The notes beneath the pieces were generated by a model that saw only the letters and a list, made by a program, of their open reading frames with translations, searched no databases and was not told the DNA's origin. From NCBI RefSeq assembly GCF_005221385.1, contig NZ_CP039904.1, positions 973,501 through 1,037,500 on the forward strand: 64,000 bases of DNA, read 5' to 3'. Origin of the DNA: Agrobacterium tumefaciens (lineage in GTDB: Bacteria > Pseudomonadota > Alphaproteobacteria > Rhizobiales > Rhizobiaceae). This document shows positions 36,671 to 45,996 of this stretch, piece after piece; the stretch's first letter is position 1, and every line of letters begins with the position of its first letter. Both the position numbers and the translations under genes were made by a program.

Positions 36671-38269
36671 ATGATGCGTTTTCTCCCCGTCAGCCTCACC
36701 ACCATTCTTGTTGAACTCGCCGATCTCGATGAAACACTGGCACTCTTCGCCTCGCTTCAGAACGATCCGGTCGAAGGCATTGAAGAGACGGTGCCGGCTG
36801 CCCGCACCCTGATGATCCGTTTCCGCCCTGAGAAGATCGATGCCGAAGCGCTGGCCGCGCGGCTGGCAAGCCGTGATCTCTCGGCAAAAATCGCGCCTTC
36901 AGACAATCTCGTGGAAATCCCCGTCCATTATAACGGTGAAGATCTGGCCGATGTTGCCGAGCTGACCGGCATGAGCATCGAAGAGGTCATTCGCCGTCAT
37001 ACCGAGAGTGAATTTACCGTGGCCTTTTGCGGCTTCGCTCCCGGTTTCGGTTATCTGGTCGGCGGCGATCCGGCGCTGCATGTGCCGCGCCGGCAGAGCC
37101 CGCGCACCCGAATTCCAGCCGGTTCGGTGGCGCTAGCCGGCGCCTTCAGCGGCGTCTACCCGCAAAACAGCCCCGGCGGCTGGCAGATCATCGGCACCAC
37201 GCCGGTGAAGATGTGGGACATTGACCGCGACCCCGGCGCGCTTTTCCAGCCGGGTTATCGCGTGCGCTTCGTCGACATGGACAAGGCCGGAAGAACGGTC
37301 GATATCCCTGTCTCGGCTCCGCGCGGTCCCAGAAAAGAACCGTCAAAAGAAGGTCCGCATTTCGAGGTGCTTGCCGCACCCATGCCTGCCATCTTTCAGG
37401 ATCTCGGCCGCTTCGGCCAGACCGGACAGGGTGTTTCGGCCTCCGGCGCGCTGGATCGCGGCGCATTCAATGCCGCAAACCGAATCGTCGGCAACCCTGC
37501 CAACACGCCCTGTCTTGAACTGACGCTCGGCGGTTTTTCCTTCAGGAGCACAAATCGCACCGTCATCGGCATAACCGGCGCACCCTGCCCCGTCACAATC
37601 ACCACGATGGATCGCAGCTTTGCGGCCAACACCCATGTTCCGGTCTCCCTTGAACCCGGTGATGTAGTCAGTTTCGGCCAACCACCGAAGGGCATGCGCT
37701 GTTATCTTGCGGTACGCGGCGGTTTTGATGTCGAGCCGGTGCTGGGCAGCTTCGCCACCGACACACTCGCTGTCGTCGGTCCCGAGCCAGTGGGCGCGGG
37801 CGCCGTCCTTTCGCTCAAGGATGAGAAGACTGGCCTTTCCAGCGTGTCGATCGATGAGGTTCCGGCCTTCGACCCGCCGGCAACCGGCGAGGTCGTGACG
37901 CTGGACGTCGTTCTCGGACCGCGAACGGACTGGTTCACGCAAAAGGGCATCGAGACCCTGACCGGCCAGCTCTGGCAGGTCACACCGCAATCGAACCGCG
38001 TCGGCATCCGCCTTGCAGGGGAAGTGCCGGTGGAACGCAAGGACAGCGCCGAATTGCCGAGCGAAGGCACGGCGACCGGGGCGATCCAGATTCCCCATAG
38101 CGGCCAGCCGGTGCTGTTCCTTGCCGATCACCCGTTGACCGGCGGTTATCCCGTCATCGGCGCGGTCGCCGAATATCATCTCGATCTTGCCGGGCAAATC
38201 CCGGTCAACGCCAAAATCAAGTTCCGCCCGATCGGCCCCTTTGCCGAAATCGCGGCCAAAAACACATAA
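36671..38269 (+). CDS. Fused 5-oxoprolinase subunits B and C (KipI-KipA type carboxyltransferase)
   Basis: A 532-aa fusion. Residues 1-215 are PxpB/KipI (CT_C_D): [21 protein letters not shown] (split), [23 protein letters not shown] (split), and [22 protein letters not shown] (split). Residues 235-525 are PxpC/KipA (CT_A_B): [28 protein letters not shown] (in pieces), [10 protein letters not shown] and [15 protein letters not shown]. subtilis and E. coli encode the two parts separately. The same domains form the carboxyltransferase part of urea carboxylase. The start is one of two tandem ATG codons, 4 bp after the upstream stop. Confidence 0.9.
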   Translation: MMRFLPVSLTTILVELADLDETLALFASLQNDPVEGIEETVPAARTLMIRFRPEKIDAEALAARLASRDLSAKIAPSDNLVEIPVHYNGEDLADVAELTGMSIEEVIRRHTESEFTVAFCGFAPGFGYLVGGDPALHVPRRQSPRTRIPAGSVALAGAFSGVYPQNSPGGWQIIGTTPVKMWDIDRDPGALFQPGYRVRFVDMDKAGRTVDIPVSAPRGPRKEPSKEGPHFEVLAAPMPAIFQDLGRFGQTGQGVSASGALDRGAFNAANRIVGNPANTPCLELTLGGFSFRSTNRTVIGITGAPCPVTITTMDRSFAANTHVPVSLEPGDVVSFGQPPKGMRCYLAVRGGFDVEPVLGSFATDTLAVVGPEPVGAGAVLSLKDEKTGLSSVSIDEVPAFDPPATGEVVTLDVVLGPRTDWFTQKGIETLTGQLWQVTPQSNRVGIRLAGEVPVERKDSAELPSEGTATGAIQIPHSGQPVLFLADHPLTGGYPVIGAVAEYHLDLAGQIPVNAKIKFRPIGPFAEIAAKNT

Positions 38270-38286
38270 TTCCGAGGAGAAGAGCG

Positions 38287-40020
38287 ATGAAAAAAGTGCT
38301 GATTGCCAATCGCGGCGAGATCGCGGTGCGCATCATCCGCGCATGTCGCGATTACGGCCTGCAATCGGTCGCCGTTTATGCCGATCCAGATCAGGATGCG
38401 CTTTTCGTCCGGCTGGCGGATGAGGCCTATGCGCTGGAGGGCGTGCGCCCGGCCGAGACCTATCTCGATATCACCAAGCTGATCGCGATTGCCAATCGCG
38501 CCGGCGCGGATGCCGTGCATCCCGGTTACGGTTTCTTGTCCGAGCGCGCCGAGTTTGCGCGTGCCGTTCTCGATGCCGGCCTCATCTGGATCGGCCCCGA
38601 CCCGCACGTCATAGAAGCCCTAGGTGACAAAGTAGAGGCACGGCGCATTGCCACCGGCGTGGGCGCACCGCTGGTCGCCGGCAGTGACGGCCCCGTCGCT
38701 TCCGCTGCCGAAGTCACCGCCTTTGCCGAAGAACACGGCCTGCCCGTCGCCATCAAGGCGGCTCATGGCGGCGGCGGACGCGGCCTGAAAGTGGCGTGGA
38801 AGATGGAAGAGATCGCCGATCTCTACGAATCCGCCGTGCGCGAGGCAACCGCCGCATTCGGTCGCGGCGAATGTTTTCTGGAACGTTTTCTCGACCGGCC
38901 GCGCCACATCGAGGCGCAGGTTATCGCTGACAAGCACGGCAATGTGCTTGTCCTCGGCACCCGCGACTGCTCGCTGCAGCGCCGGAACCAGAAGCTGATC
39001 GAAGAGGCTCCAGCCCCCTTCCTATCCGCCGAACAGCGACAGAAGATCCATGCCGCCGCCAAGGCGATCTGCGCTGCTGCTGGCTATTCCGGTGCCGGCA
39101 CAGTCGAATTCCTGCTCGGCGTCGATGGCACGATTTCCTTCCTCGAGGTCAATACGCGCCTGCAGGTGGAACATCCCGTTACCGAGGAAACCACCGGCAT
39201 CGATCTCGTCATCGAACAGTTCCGTATTGCCGAAGGCCACAAGCTTCGTGTGCTTGAAACGCCGGAGCCACGTGGCCATTCGATGGAATTCCGCATCAAT
39301 GCCGAAGATCCCGGCCGAGGCTTCCTACCGACGCCCGGCTCGATTTCGGTTTTCGACGCACCCTCCGGTCCCGGCATTCGCGTGGATAGCGGTGTCGTCA
39401 GCGGCTCCAGCGTGCCCGGCGTATTCGACTCGTTGATGGCGAAGCTGATCGTCACGGGTGCCGACCGCGACCAAGTCCTGCGCCGCGCCCGCCGCGCGCT
39501 GAAGGAATTCCGCATCGAAGGCATCGCCACCGTTCTGCCGTTCCATCGCGCCGCGATCGAAGCCGAAGATTTCATCGGCACCGATGGCTTCAAGGTTCAC
39601 ACCCGCTGGATCGAGACCGATTTCGCCGCCATGCCGGATGCCATGGAACGCCCGGCACCGGCCGACGACCCTTCCGTCACTCGTACCTTTCTGGAAATTG
39701 ACGGCAAGCGTGTATCGGTTGGTCTGCCCAGCCTGCTGCTCTCCAGCCTCGGTGCAGTTAGCGGCAGCAGCGCGGCTGTTTCCGGCACCGCCGCCCCCAA
39801 GGAAAAGGAAGGCGAAATCACCGCCCCCGTTTCCGGCACCCTGCAATCTTTCAAGGTGAAAGACGGTGAGGTGGTTTCCGAAGGCGATCTGCTGGCCGTC
39901 ATGGAAGCCATGAAGATGGAGACGCAAATTGTCGCCACCAAGGCCGGCAAAGTCCGCCTGATCGTCAAGGAAGGCGACTATCTGCAGGCGGGCGCAGCCC
40001 TCCTCGACATAGCCGGCTAA
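38287..40020 (+). CDS. Biotin carboxylase with C-terminal biotin-carrier domain
   Basis: A 577-aa protein. Residues 1-445 form an AccC-like biotin carboxylase: [22 protein letters not shown] (split), [14 protein letters not shown], the ATP-grasp loop [10 protein letters not shown] and the catalytic region [17 protein letters not shown]. Residues 505-577 form a biotinyl domain with the attachment lysine in [11 protein letters not shown]. It would carboxylate its own biotin with ATP and bicarbonate, then hand the carboxyl to a transferase. The adjacent PxpBC fusion is urea-carboxylase-like. No acyl-CoA carboxyltransferase is nearby. It lies 17 bp after pxpBC. Confidence 0.9.
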   Translation: MKKVLIANRGEIAVRIIRACRDYGLQSVAVYADPDQDALFVRLADEAYALEGVRPAETYLDITKLIAIANRAGADAVHPGYGFLSERAEFARAVLDAGLIWIGPDPHVIEALGDKVEARRIATGVGAPLVAGSDGPVASAAEVTAFAEEHGLPVAIKAAHGGGGRGLKVAWKMEEIADLYESAVREATAAFGRGECFLERFLDRPRHIEAQVIADKHGNVLVLGTRDCSLQRRNQKLIEEAPAPFLSAEQRQKIHAAAKAICAAAGYSGAGTVEFLLGVDGTISFLEVNTRLQVEHPVTEETTGIDLVIEQFRIAEGHKLRVLETPEPRGHSMEFRINAEDPGRGFLPTPGSISVFDAPSGPGIRVDSGVVSGSSVPGVFDSLMAKLIVTGADRDQVLRRARRALKEFRIEGIATVLPFHRAAIEAEDFIGTDGFKVHTRWIETDFAAMPDAMERPAPADDPSVTRTFLEIDGKRVSVGLPSLLLSSLGAVSGSSAAVSGTAAPKEKEGEITAPVSGTLQSFKVKDGEVVSEGDLLAVMEAMKMETQIVATKAGKVRLIVKEGDYLQAGAALLDIAG

Positions 40021-40131
40021 TATACGTCGGACCTGCCGGCCTCACAATTGCAGATCGCGCATCTCCGGCGGCGGAACCCTTTCGCCGCCGGGCCGTTTAT
40101 GGCGCGACCTGCTAACCATCGTGAGGGAAAT

Positions 40132-41619
40132 ATGGCCGGACGCACCTTGCTTCAGTTCTTCCATTGGTATTATCCGGACGGAGGGAAATTATGGAGCGAG
40201 GTGGCCGAAAAGGCCGAAAGCCTTGCGAAAATGGGCATCACCGATGTCTGGCTGCCGCCCGCTTATAAGGGTGCTGCCGGTGGCTATTCGGTCGGTTACG
40301 ATACCTACGACCTCTTCGACCTCGGCGAATTCGATCAGAAGGGCACAGTCGCCACCAAATATGGCGATCGCGCCGCCCTCGAACACGCCGGCCGGACGCT
40401 GAAGGAAAACGGCATCCGCGTCATTCATGACGTGGTTCTAAACCACAAGATGGGTGCGGATGAGAAGGAGAACGTGCGGGTTCGCCGCGTCAATCCCGAA
40501 GACCGCACCGAGATAGATGACGAAGATTTTCAGGCGCTTGCCTATACACGCTTCACCTTTCCGGGCCGCAATGGCAAACATTCCAAATTCATCTGGGACC
40601 TGAAGTGCTTCAGCGGTGTCGACCACATCGAGGAGCCGACTGAAGACGGCATTTTCCGCCTCGTCAATGAGTATGGCGATGGGGAATGGAATGAGGAAGT
40701 CGATCAGGAAAACGGCAATTTCGATTATCTGATGGGTGCCGATGTCGAATTCAGAAACCGGGCGGTTTACGAGGAACTCAAATATTGGGGCCGCTGGCTC
40801 TCCGAGCAGGTGCAGGTGGATGGCTTCCGGCTGGATGCCGCCAAACATATTCCGGCCTGGTTTTTCCGCGACTGGGTCGGCCATATGCGCGAAACGGTCG
40901 ATCCCGATCTTTTCGTCGTGGCGGAATATTGGCACCCCGATCTCGAGGCGCTGAAAAGCTATCTCGAACTGGTCGACAAGCAGTTGATGCTTTTCGACGT
41001 CGCCCTTCACCATCGCTTTCACGACGCCGCAAAACAGGGTGGCGATTTCGACATGCGCAGCATCTTCGACGGCTCGCTGGTAGCGGCCGTTCCCGACCAT
41101 GCCGTCACGCTCGTCGATAATCATGACACGCAGCCGCTGCAATCGCTGGAAGCACCGGTTGAACCCTGGTTCAAACCGTTGGCCTATGCCATCATTCTGC
41201 TGCGCGAAGAGGGCGTTCCCTGCGTCTTTTATCCTGATCTGTTCAGCACGAGCTACACTGATACCGGTAATGACGGCAACGAGCACAAAATCGACATTCC
41301 TGCGATAGAATGCCTGCCGAAGCTCATTGAAGCGCGCAGCCGTTTTGCCAATGGTGCGCAGACGGATATTTTCGATGATCCAAGCTGCATCGCCTTTATC
41401 CGCCACGGCACTGCCGATGCCCCGGGCTGCGTGGTGGTGATGTCGAATGGCGAACCGGCGGAAAAGCAGATTGATCTCGGACCAGACCATGCAGGCGCGG
41501 TCTGGCGGGACTTTCTGGAGCACCGAAACGAAAAAATCACCCTCGAAGATAGCGGCAGGGGCGTCTTCCCCACCAATGGTGGCAGCGTCAGTGTCTGGGT
41601 TTCAGCCGAAGCCGAGTGA
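40132..41619 (+). CDS. amyA: Cytoplasmic alpha-amylase (GH13)
   Basis: A 495-aa glycoside hydrolase without a signal peptide, the same length as E. coli cytoplasmic AmyA. It cleaves internal alpha-1,4 bonds in malto-oligosaccharides or glycogen. GH13 regions are intact: [10 protein letters not shown] (region I), [10 protein letters not shown] (nucleophile Asp), VVAEYW (acid/base Glu) and LVDNHDTQ (transition-state Asp). The (beta/alpha)8 barrel ends near residue 400, followed by a C-terminal beta domain. An in-frame Met at 40099 is possible, but 40132 follows GAGGGAA. It lies 111 bp after the carboxylase gene on the same strand; no clear terminator lies between. Confidence 0.92.
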   Translation: MAGRTLLQFFHWYYPDGGKLWSEVAEKAESLAKMGITDVWLPPAYKGAAGGYSVGYDTYDLFDLGEFDQKGTVATKYGDRAALEHAGRTLKENGIRVIHDVVLNHKMGADEKENVRVRRVNPEDRTEIDDEDFQALAYTRFTFPGRNGKHSKFIWDLKCFSGVDHIEEPTEDGIFRLVNEYGDGEWNEEVDQENGNFDYLMGADVEFRNRAVYEELKYWGRWLSEQVQVDGFRLDAAKHIPAWFFRDWVGHMRETVDPDLFVVAEYWHPDLEALKSYLELVDKQLMLFDVALHHRFHDAAKQGGDFDMRSIFDGSLVAAVPDHAVTLVDNHDTQPLQSLEAPVEPWFKPLAYAIILLREEGVPCVFYPDLFSTSYTDTGNDGNEHKIDIPAIECLPKLIEARSRFANGAQTDIFDDPSCIAFIRHGTADAPGCVVVMSNGEPAEKQIDLGPDHAGAVWRDFLEHRNEKITLEDSGRGVFPTNGGSVSVWVSAEAE

Positions 41620-41643
41620 GGGCAACCGCCAGGAAATATTCCC

Positions 41644-42099
41644 TTATTCGCCGGATACGAGACGGCGCGGACCTGCGCCGTCATCGGCCAGAACATCGTT
41701 CGGATTGCGTAGCGGACAATCGTCCAAAGAAAGGCAACCGCAACCGATGCAGCCGGTAAGCTGGTCGCGCAGCATCACCAGGCTGTTGATGCGAAGCTGA
41801 AGCATCTCTCGCCAGGACTGTGAGAACCGTCGCCAGTCCGCCGCCGTCGCCACCCGATCCTGTGGCAAATCCGCCATTGCATCCCTGATAATGCTGAGCT
41901 GAATACCGGCCCGCTGGGCGATGCGGATGATGGCGATACGCCGCAGGACGGCGCGATGATAACGGCGCTGATTACCGGCGGTACGCCAGCCCTCGATCAA
42001 GCCCTTTGCTTCGTAAAAATGGATGGTGGAAACAGCGACCCCGCTACGATGGGCAACCTCCCCCACCGTCAGGCTGTGCTTAAACACGGTACTTTCCAT
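41644..42099 (-). CDS. soxR: Redox-sensing regulator SoxR
   Basis: A 151-aa MerR-family activator. The helix-turn-helix is TVGEVAHRSGVAVSTIHFYEAKG (split) at residues 10-32. The [2Fe-2S] cluster ligands CIGCGCLSLDDC are at residues 119-130, the exact SoxR signature. Oxidation by redox-cycling compounds twists the promoter and starts transcription. A SoxR box lies in a 19-bp promoter spacer just upstream, so autoregulation is predicted. The frame is open to 42249, but Met at 42099 fits family length. No soxS is present, as usual outside enterics. Confidence 0.94.
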   Translation of the reverse strand: MESTVFKHSLTVGEVAHRSGVAVSTIHFYEAKGLIEGWRTAGNQRRYHRAVLRRIAIIRIAQRAGIQLSIIRDAMADLPQDRVATAADWRRFSQSWREMLQLRINSLVMLRDQLTGCIGCGCLSLDDCPLRNPNDVLADDGAGPRRLVSGE

Positions 42100-42164
42100 T
42101 CTGGCTCCTGTTTCCGGAACGATTTCCGCTCGGAAACGCGGAAACTCGTTGAAGAGCAGCCGGT

Positions 42165-42194
42165 ATAATTCCTCAACTATAGTTGAGGTCAATA
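42165..42194 (-). promoter_or_regulatory. SoxR-box promoter of soxR
   Basis: The 18-bp palindrome CCTCAACTATAGTTGAGG (42171-42188) resembles the E. coli soxS operator CCTCAAGTTAACTTGAGG. It lies between TTGACC (-35) and TATACC (-10) on the minus strand. The spacer is 19 bp, the over-long spacing needed for MerR-type activation. Confidence 0.85.
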
Positions 42195-42205
42195 GGCGAA
42201 TGGTT

Positions 42206-42238
42206 AAAAAAAGAGGGGCGCCCGGTGGGCGCCCCCTC
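42206..42238 (-). terminator. Rho-independent terminator of the TonB-receptor gene
   Basis: GAGGGGGCGCCC / GGGCGCCCCTC stem with a short loop, followed on the minus strand by TTTTTTT, starting 23 bp past the receptor stop. It separates this transcript from the soxR promoter. Confidence 0.88.
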
Positions 42239-42260
42239 AGATCTTGCAAACACGGCCGGA

Positions 42261-44360
42261 TCAGAATTTCGCCGTCATGCTGATCCAGAAACGGCGACCT
42301 TCCATGACAGTGTTGAAATCGTCGGTGCCGACATCCTTGTCGAAGACGTTATAGACGGCAGCGTTAAGATCGACATTTTCGGCAACTGCATATTTCGCAC
42401 CGATATCGAGGGTAGTGTAGGCCTCATATTTGCGCCCGGCCTTACCATTGATCGTCACCGGCGTCCCATTGGTGCCGATGCGCGGTCCGGCATTGATTTC
42501 CGATCCGTGATAATTGACCGAAGCCCAAGCTTCGAGACCATCTATCGGTGTCACCCAGTCGCCCCGCAGATTGGCCATATGCTCCGGTGTCCGCGCCAGC
42601 GGGAAACCTTCATAATCGCCGGTTTTCTGTTCGGAATGTGTGTAGGTGTAGTTACCACGCAGCGTCAGTTCCGGCGTGGCGTACCAGGTTGCCGTCAGCT
42701 CCACACCCTGAATCACCGCATCGTCAATATTGTAATTGTACCAGAGGCGATAATTGCGGTCCTCGCTCCAGCGGGCAGGCGTTCCATCGGGGTTGAGCAC
42801 CAGCGCGTTGGAAATCTTGTCCTTGAAATCGGTGTAGAAATAGGTAGCGCCAAGCGCGACATCGCCATTGTCCCAGAGTGCGGCCACTTCGTAGCTCGTG
42901 CTCTTTTCCGCTTCCAGGCTCGGATCGCCGATAATCACGCCGCAAGTGCCGCTCGGACCATAGGTGCAACCACCGCCACCGGTGGTATAGGCATAACCCG
43001 GCGCGACCTGGCGGATTTCAGGCGCGCGGAAACCGGTGGAAATGCCGCCCTTGATGGTCAGCTCCTCCGTCGCACTCCAGACACCATAAAGGCGCGGGCT
43101 GAAATGATTGCCGTATTTTTCATGGTTATCGAGACGCAGACCACCGGTCAGCGCGAAATTATCGACAATGCGCCACTCATCCTCGACAAAAAGCGCCCAT
43201 TGGGTGGCAGAAAAAGTCTCGTCCAGACTGGTGCGGCGTCCCGGATTCTGGTCCTTCAGACGCGCTTCGAAGTATTGGCCGCCCGTCACCAGCGTGTGGT
43301 TTCCGAACAATTCGAAGGGCGTGGTGAACTTGCCGTCGAGAACAGTGTTGCGCACTTCAGGCGAGCGCGGATTTTCGGTTACACGTCCCGTGCGGATATT
43401 TCGGGTGAAATTGGTGCGCTCGGCCCATTCCTGCTGGAAGGAGAATTCAGATGTGGTCGGCCCCCACCGGCCGGTATGAGACAGGGACCAATGATCGCGC
43501 GTATTGGTGTTGTAAGTGCCGTTGGCGTCAGCCGCCGCCAGCGTATCACCGGGCTCGGCGCTGCGGCGAAGCCGTGTTTTGCCGCCCTCGAGATAAATGT
43601 CGTGGTCTTCATTCGGCGTAAACGTCAGACGGCCGTTGAAATCGTATTCCTTGGCGCCCGTGGTGCCGTTCAGGACGCTATCTTCGCCGCGTGTGAAGCC
43701 CCTGCCCCAGACCTGCAGGCCCAACTGGTCCTTCAGGATCGGCCCATTGGCATACCAGGAGACCTGACCACTATTGCCGAATTTGGAATGCTGCTGAACC
43801 GTGCCCTCGGTGGTGACGGAGCCTGACCAGACATCACCAACCTTGCGTGTGATGATGTTGATGACGCCGCCCATCGCATCGGAACCATAAAGCGAGGACA
43901 TCGGCCCACGCACGACCTCGATGCGCTCAATCGCCGAAACCGGCGGAACGAAGCTCTGTTCGAAACCGGAGTTGCCGTTAGTGCGGGCATCGCGGGTGCT
44001 CTGCCGCTTGCCGTCAACGAGGACCAGCGTGTAAGCGCCGGGCAATCCGCGAATGAAAATATCCTTTTCATTGGCGATGCCGGTGACAGATACACCCTGC
44101 ACTTCACGCAGAGCATCTGTCAGATCGCGATAGGACCCCTTTTCCAGATCCTCGCGCGTGACAACCGTGATGCTGGCAGGCGCGTCCTTCACATTCTGCT
44201 CGAAGCCGGATGCGGTGACGACGATCTGCTGGAGAACCGTGGTTCCTTCCTGCGCCTGCTGCGAAAAAGCGGGCAGAGCAAAGCCCAGCGCCGTTCCTGC
44301 CGAAAGACCGGCCTTTATTATTGTCGCAGCGTTGTTCCGGCCGCGGTACTTCAATTCCAT
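42261..44360 (-). CDS. TonB-dependent outer-membrane receptor, FepA/CirA-like
   Basis: A 699-aa outer-membrane receptor. A signal peptide (about 35 aa, AGLSAGTALGFALPAFSQQ) is followed by a TonB-box-like TTVLQQIVVTASG, the plug domain (DAPASITVVTREDLEKGSY, IERIEVVRGPMSSLYGSDAMGGVINI, split) and a 22-strand barrel ending in the aromatic RFWISMTAKF. The plug sequence best resembles catecholate siderophore receptors (FepA, IrgA, CirA). The ligand is not certain. An Irr-type iron box lies upstream. Start at 44360 gives MELKYRGRNNA; an earlier Met at 44375 is possible. Confidence 0.9.
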   Translation of the reverse strand: MELKYRGRNNAATIIKAGLSAGTALGFALPAFSQQAQEGTTVLQQIVVTASGFEQNVKDAPASITVVTREDLEKGSYRDLTDALREVQGVSVTGIANEKDIFIRGLPGAYTLVLVDGKRQSTRDARTNGNSGFEQSFVPPVSAIERIEVVRGPMSSLYGSDAMGGVINIITRKVGDVWSGSVTTEGTVQQHSKFGNSGQVSWYANGPILKDQLGLQVWGRGFTRGEDSVLNGTTGAKEYDFNGRLTFTPNEDHDIYLEGGKTRLRRSAEPGDTLAAADANGTYNTNTRDHWSLSHTGRWGPTTSEFSFQQEWAERTNFTRNIRTGRVTENPRSPEVRNTVLDGKFTTPFELFGNHTLVTGGQYFEARLKDQNPGRRTSLDETFSATQWALFVEDEWRIVDNFALTGGLRLDNHEKYGNHFSPRLYGVWSATEELTIKGGISTGFRAPEIRQVAPGYAYTTGGGGCTYGPSGTCGVIIGDPSLEAEKSTSYEVAALWDNGDVALGATYFYTDFKDKISNALVLNPDGTPARWSEDRNYRLWYNYNIDDAVIQGVELTATWYATPELTLRGNYTYTHSEQKTGDYEGFPLARTPEHMANLRGDWVTPIDGLEAWASVNYHGSEINAGPRIGTNGTPVTINGKAGRKYEAYTTLDIGAKYAVAENVDLNAAVYNVFDKDVGTDDFNTVMEGRRFWISMTAKF

Positions 44361-44433
44361 GTTACGCCCCCGCATTTAACTTGAGAATTTAACCCCACTT
44401 ATTTAGGAGGGAGTGCGGGCGCAATGCGTTTGT

Positions 44434-44450
44434 TTTCGAACCATTCTAAA
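44434..44450. promoter_or_regulatory. Irr iron-control element (ICE-like box)
   Basis: The minus strand reads TTTAGAATGGTTCGAAA, one mismatch from the Irr motif TTTAGAA-N3-TTCTAAA. It lies in the 147-bp gap between the divergent TonB receptor and HTH-TrpD2 genes and could control either or both. Confidence 0.6.
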
Positions 44451-44507
44451 TTCCAGAAATTGCAAAAAGGGCTCCTCCACTCAGCGGCGGAGTAAAAAAA
44501 TCGCACA

Positions 44508-45977
44508 ATGACAACCGGCAAGAGAAAAGAGCAATCAGCTTCCCCGACAAAGCCAGACAGGCTTGGACAGCTGAAATTACTTGTCGCTTTCGATGCGTTG
44601 TTGCGGGAAGGCAGTGTCAGCCGAGCTGCGGCCGGTATGGGACTGCCTATTTCCTCGATGAGCCGCATATTGCAGCAGCTGCGGGAGAAATACGGAGACC
44701 AGCTGTTTTTGCGCACCGGCCAGGGCCTGCGCCCGACACCCTTTGCCGAGAACATGCGGCTGCGGATCCGCTCGCTGGCGGCAGAAGCGGATAACCTGAT
44801 CGATTATTCACGGGAGAAACCGGAACTGCCTGCCGCCGCCAATAAAAGCGGCTGGGAACGGCCAGTGCTGATGAAGGCACCACCGCTTTCGCTTCGCCCA
44901 AGCGTTGTTCTGGAAGGCCAGCCGACACCGGAAAACATCGCCGACCGTCTCGCCCGTATCGGCCACAATGCCGATCCGCAGCAGCGGCTTGCCAAATACA
45001 TAGCAACCTCGGCAATGGGCATCGGCAATAGCCGCCCACTCAGCCAGGAGGAGGCGATGGATGCGCTAGCGATCATTCTCGACGGCGATGCCGACCCGAT
45101 TCAAATCGGGGCGCTGCTTGCAACCATGCACTATCGCGGTGGGACCGCAGCGGAGCTTGCCGGTTTCATTGAAGCCATGTGGCGGCATATAGAAAGAGAC
45201 CGGCAGCGGCCTGCCGCCGTTGATCTCGACTGGCCGGCCTATATGTCGCCCAAACATCGCGACGCACCGTGGTTCCTGCATTCCGCCCGCCTCGTTTCCA
45301 TGGCGGGATACAGCGTTTTGTTGCATGGCCATGTGGGTCAGGGAGAAAATGGCGGCAAGCTCGAACTTGCAGCTGAAGCCTGTGGAATTCCCCTATGCCA
45401 TTCTCTTTCGCAGGCGGCTGAGGCCACAGCCTCAGAACGGATCGCCTATTTGCCGATTGGCGGCCTGTCTCTGCAGTTCCAGAGCCTTCTTGGCCTGCAC
45501 GGCATTCTGGAAATGCGCCTGCCGCTCAACACGGTCGTGCATCTTCTCAACCCGCTTCGCGCCAGAAGTGCCATCATCGGTGTCGCCCGCCCCTCCTATC
45601 AGGAGCTTCACCGCGACACTGCTCGGCTGCTTTCGGTGGAAAACCTCGCCATTCTCGGCAATACGCGGGATTTTGCGCAATTCACACCGTTTCGTAGCAC
45701 CCGGATTTTTGGCCTCTCCAAAGGCAAAGATGTTGAATTCGTCATTCCAGCCCGCGAAACGCCCCCGGCCGAGATGCCAACCATGTTCACCACCTTCGAA
45801 TATTGGCGGGCAGTGTGGACGGGGGCGGCCAGGGATGAAAGGGCCGAAACCACCATCATCTCCACGGCTGCAATCGCGCTGATGCTGGTCAACGACATGG
45901 CCATGCCATTTGAAGAGGCTTATGCCCGCAGCCTGCGGCTGTGGCACGACAGGGCGCGTAATTTCGCCAATGTCTGA
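44508..45977 (+). CDS. LysR-type HTH fused to a TrpD2/YbiB-like (glycosyltransferase family 3) domain
   Basis: A 489-aa fusion. Residues 20-85 form a LysR-like helix-turn-helix (LLVAFDALLREGSVSRAAAGMG, split, then LPISSMSRILQQLREKYGDQLFLRTGQGLRPTPFAENM in pieces). From residue 150 the sequence is TrpD-like: LLATMHYRGGTAAELAGFIEAMW (split), MAGYSVLLHGHVGQGENGG (where TrpD has its KHGNR loop), and FEYWRAVWTG. The LysR effector domain is absent. E. coli YbiB (TrpD2) binds nucleic acids and is SOS-linked. Enzyme motifs are degenerate, so regulation is more likely than catalysis. Divergent from the TonB receptor. Confidence 0.8.
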   Translation: MTTGKRKEQSASPTKPDRLGQLKLLVAFDALLREGSVSRAAAGMGLPISSMSRILQQLREKYGDQLFLRTGQGLRPTPFAENMRLRIRSLAAEADNLIDYSREKPELPAAANKSGWERPVLMKAPPLSLRPSVVLEGQPTPENIADRLARIGHNADPQQRLAKYIATSAMGIGNSRPLSQEEAMDALAIILDGDADPIQIGALLATMHYRGGTAAELAGFIEAMWRHIERDRQRPAAVDLDWPAYMSPKHRDAPWFLHSARLVSMAGYSVLLHGHVGQGENGGKLELAAEACGIPLCHSLSQAAEATASERIAYLPIGGLSLQFQSLLGLHGILEMRLPLNTVVHLLNPLRARSAIIGVARPSYQELHRDTARLLSVENLAILGNTRDFAQFTPFRSTRIFGLSKGKDVEFVIPARETPPAEMPTMFTTFEYWRAVWTGAARDERAETTIISTAAIALMLVNDMAMPFEEAYARSLRLWHDRARNFANV

Positions 45978-45996
45978 AAGCTTGGGGCCTGAAAGC

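Noticed and set aside
36671..38269. The pxpBC fusion as an allophanate hydrolase
   Set aside because: The carboxyltransferase domains match allophanate-hydrolase subunit annotations, but no amidase-signature domain is present, and the pxpA neighbour supports 5-oxoprolinase.
42183..43826. A 547-codon open frame on the plus strand
   Set aside because: Antisense to the TonB-dependent receptor and begins inside the SoxR box and terminator region; no recognisable domain.
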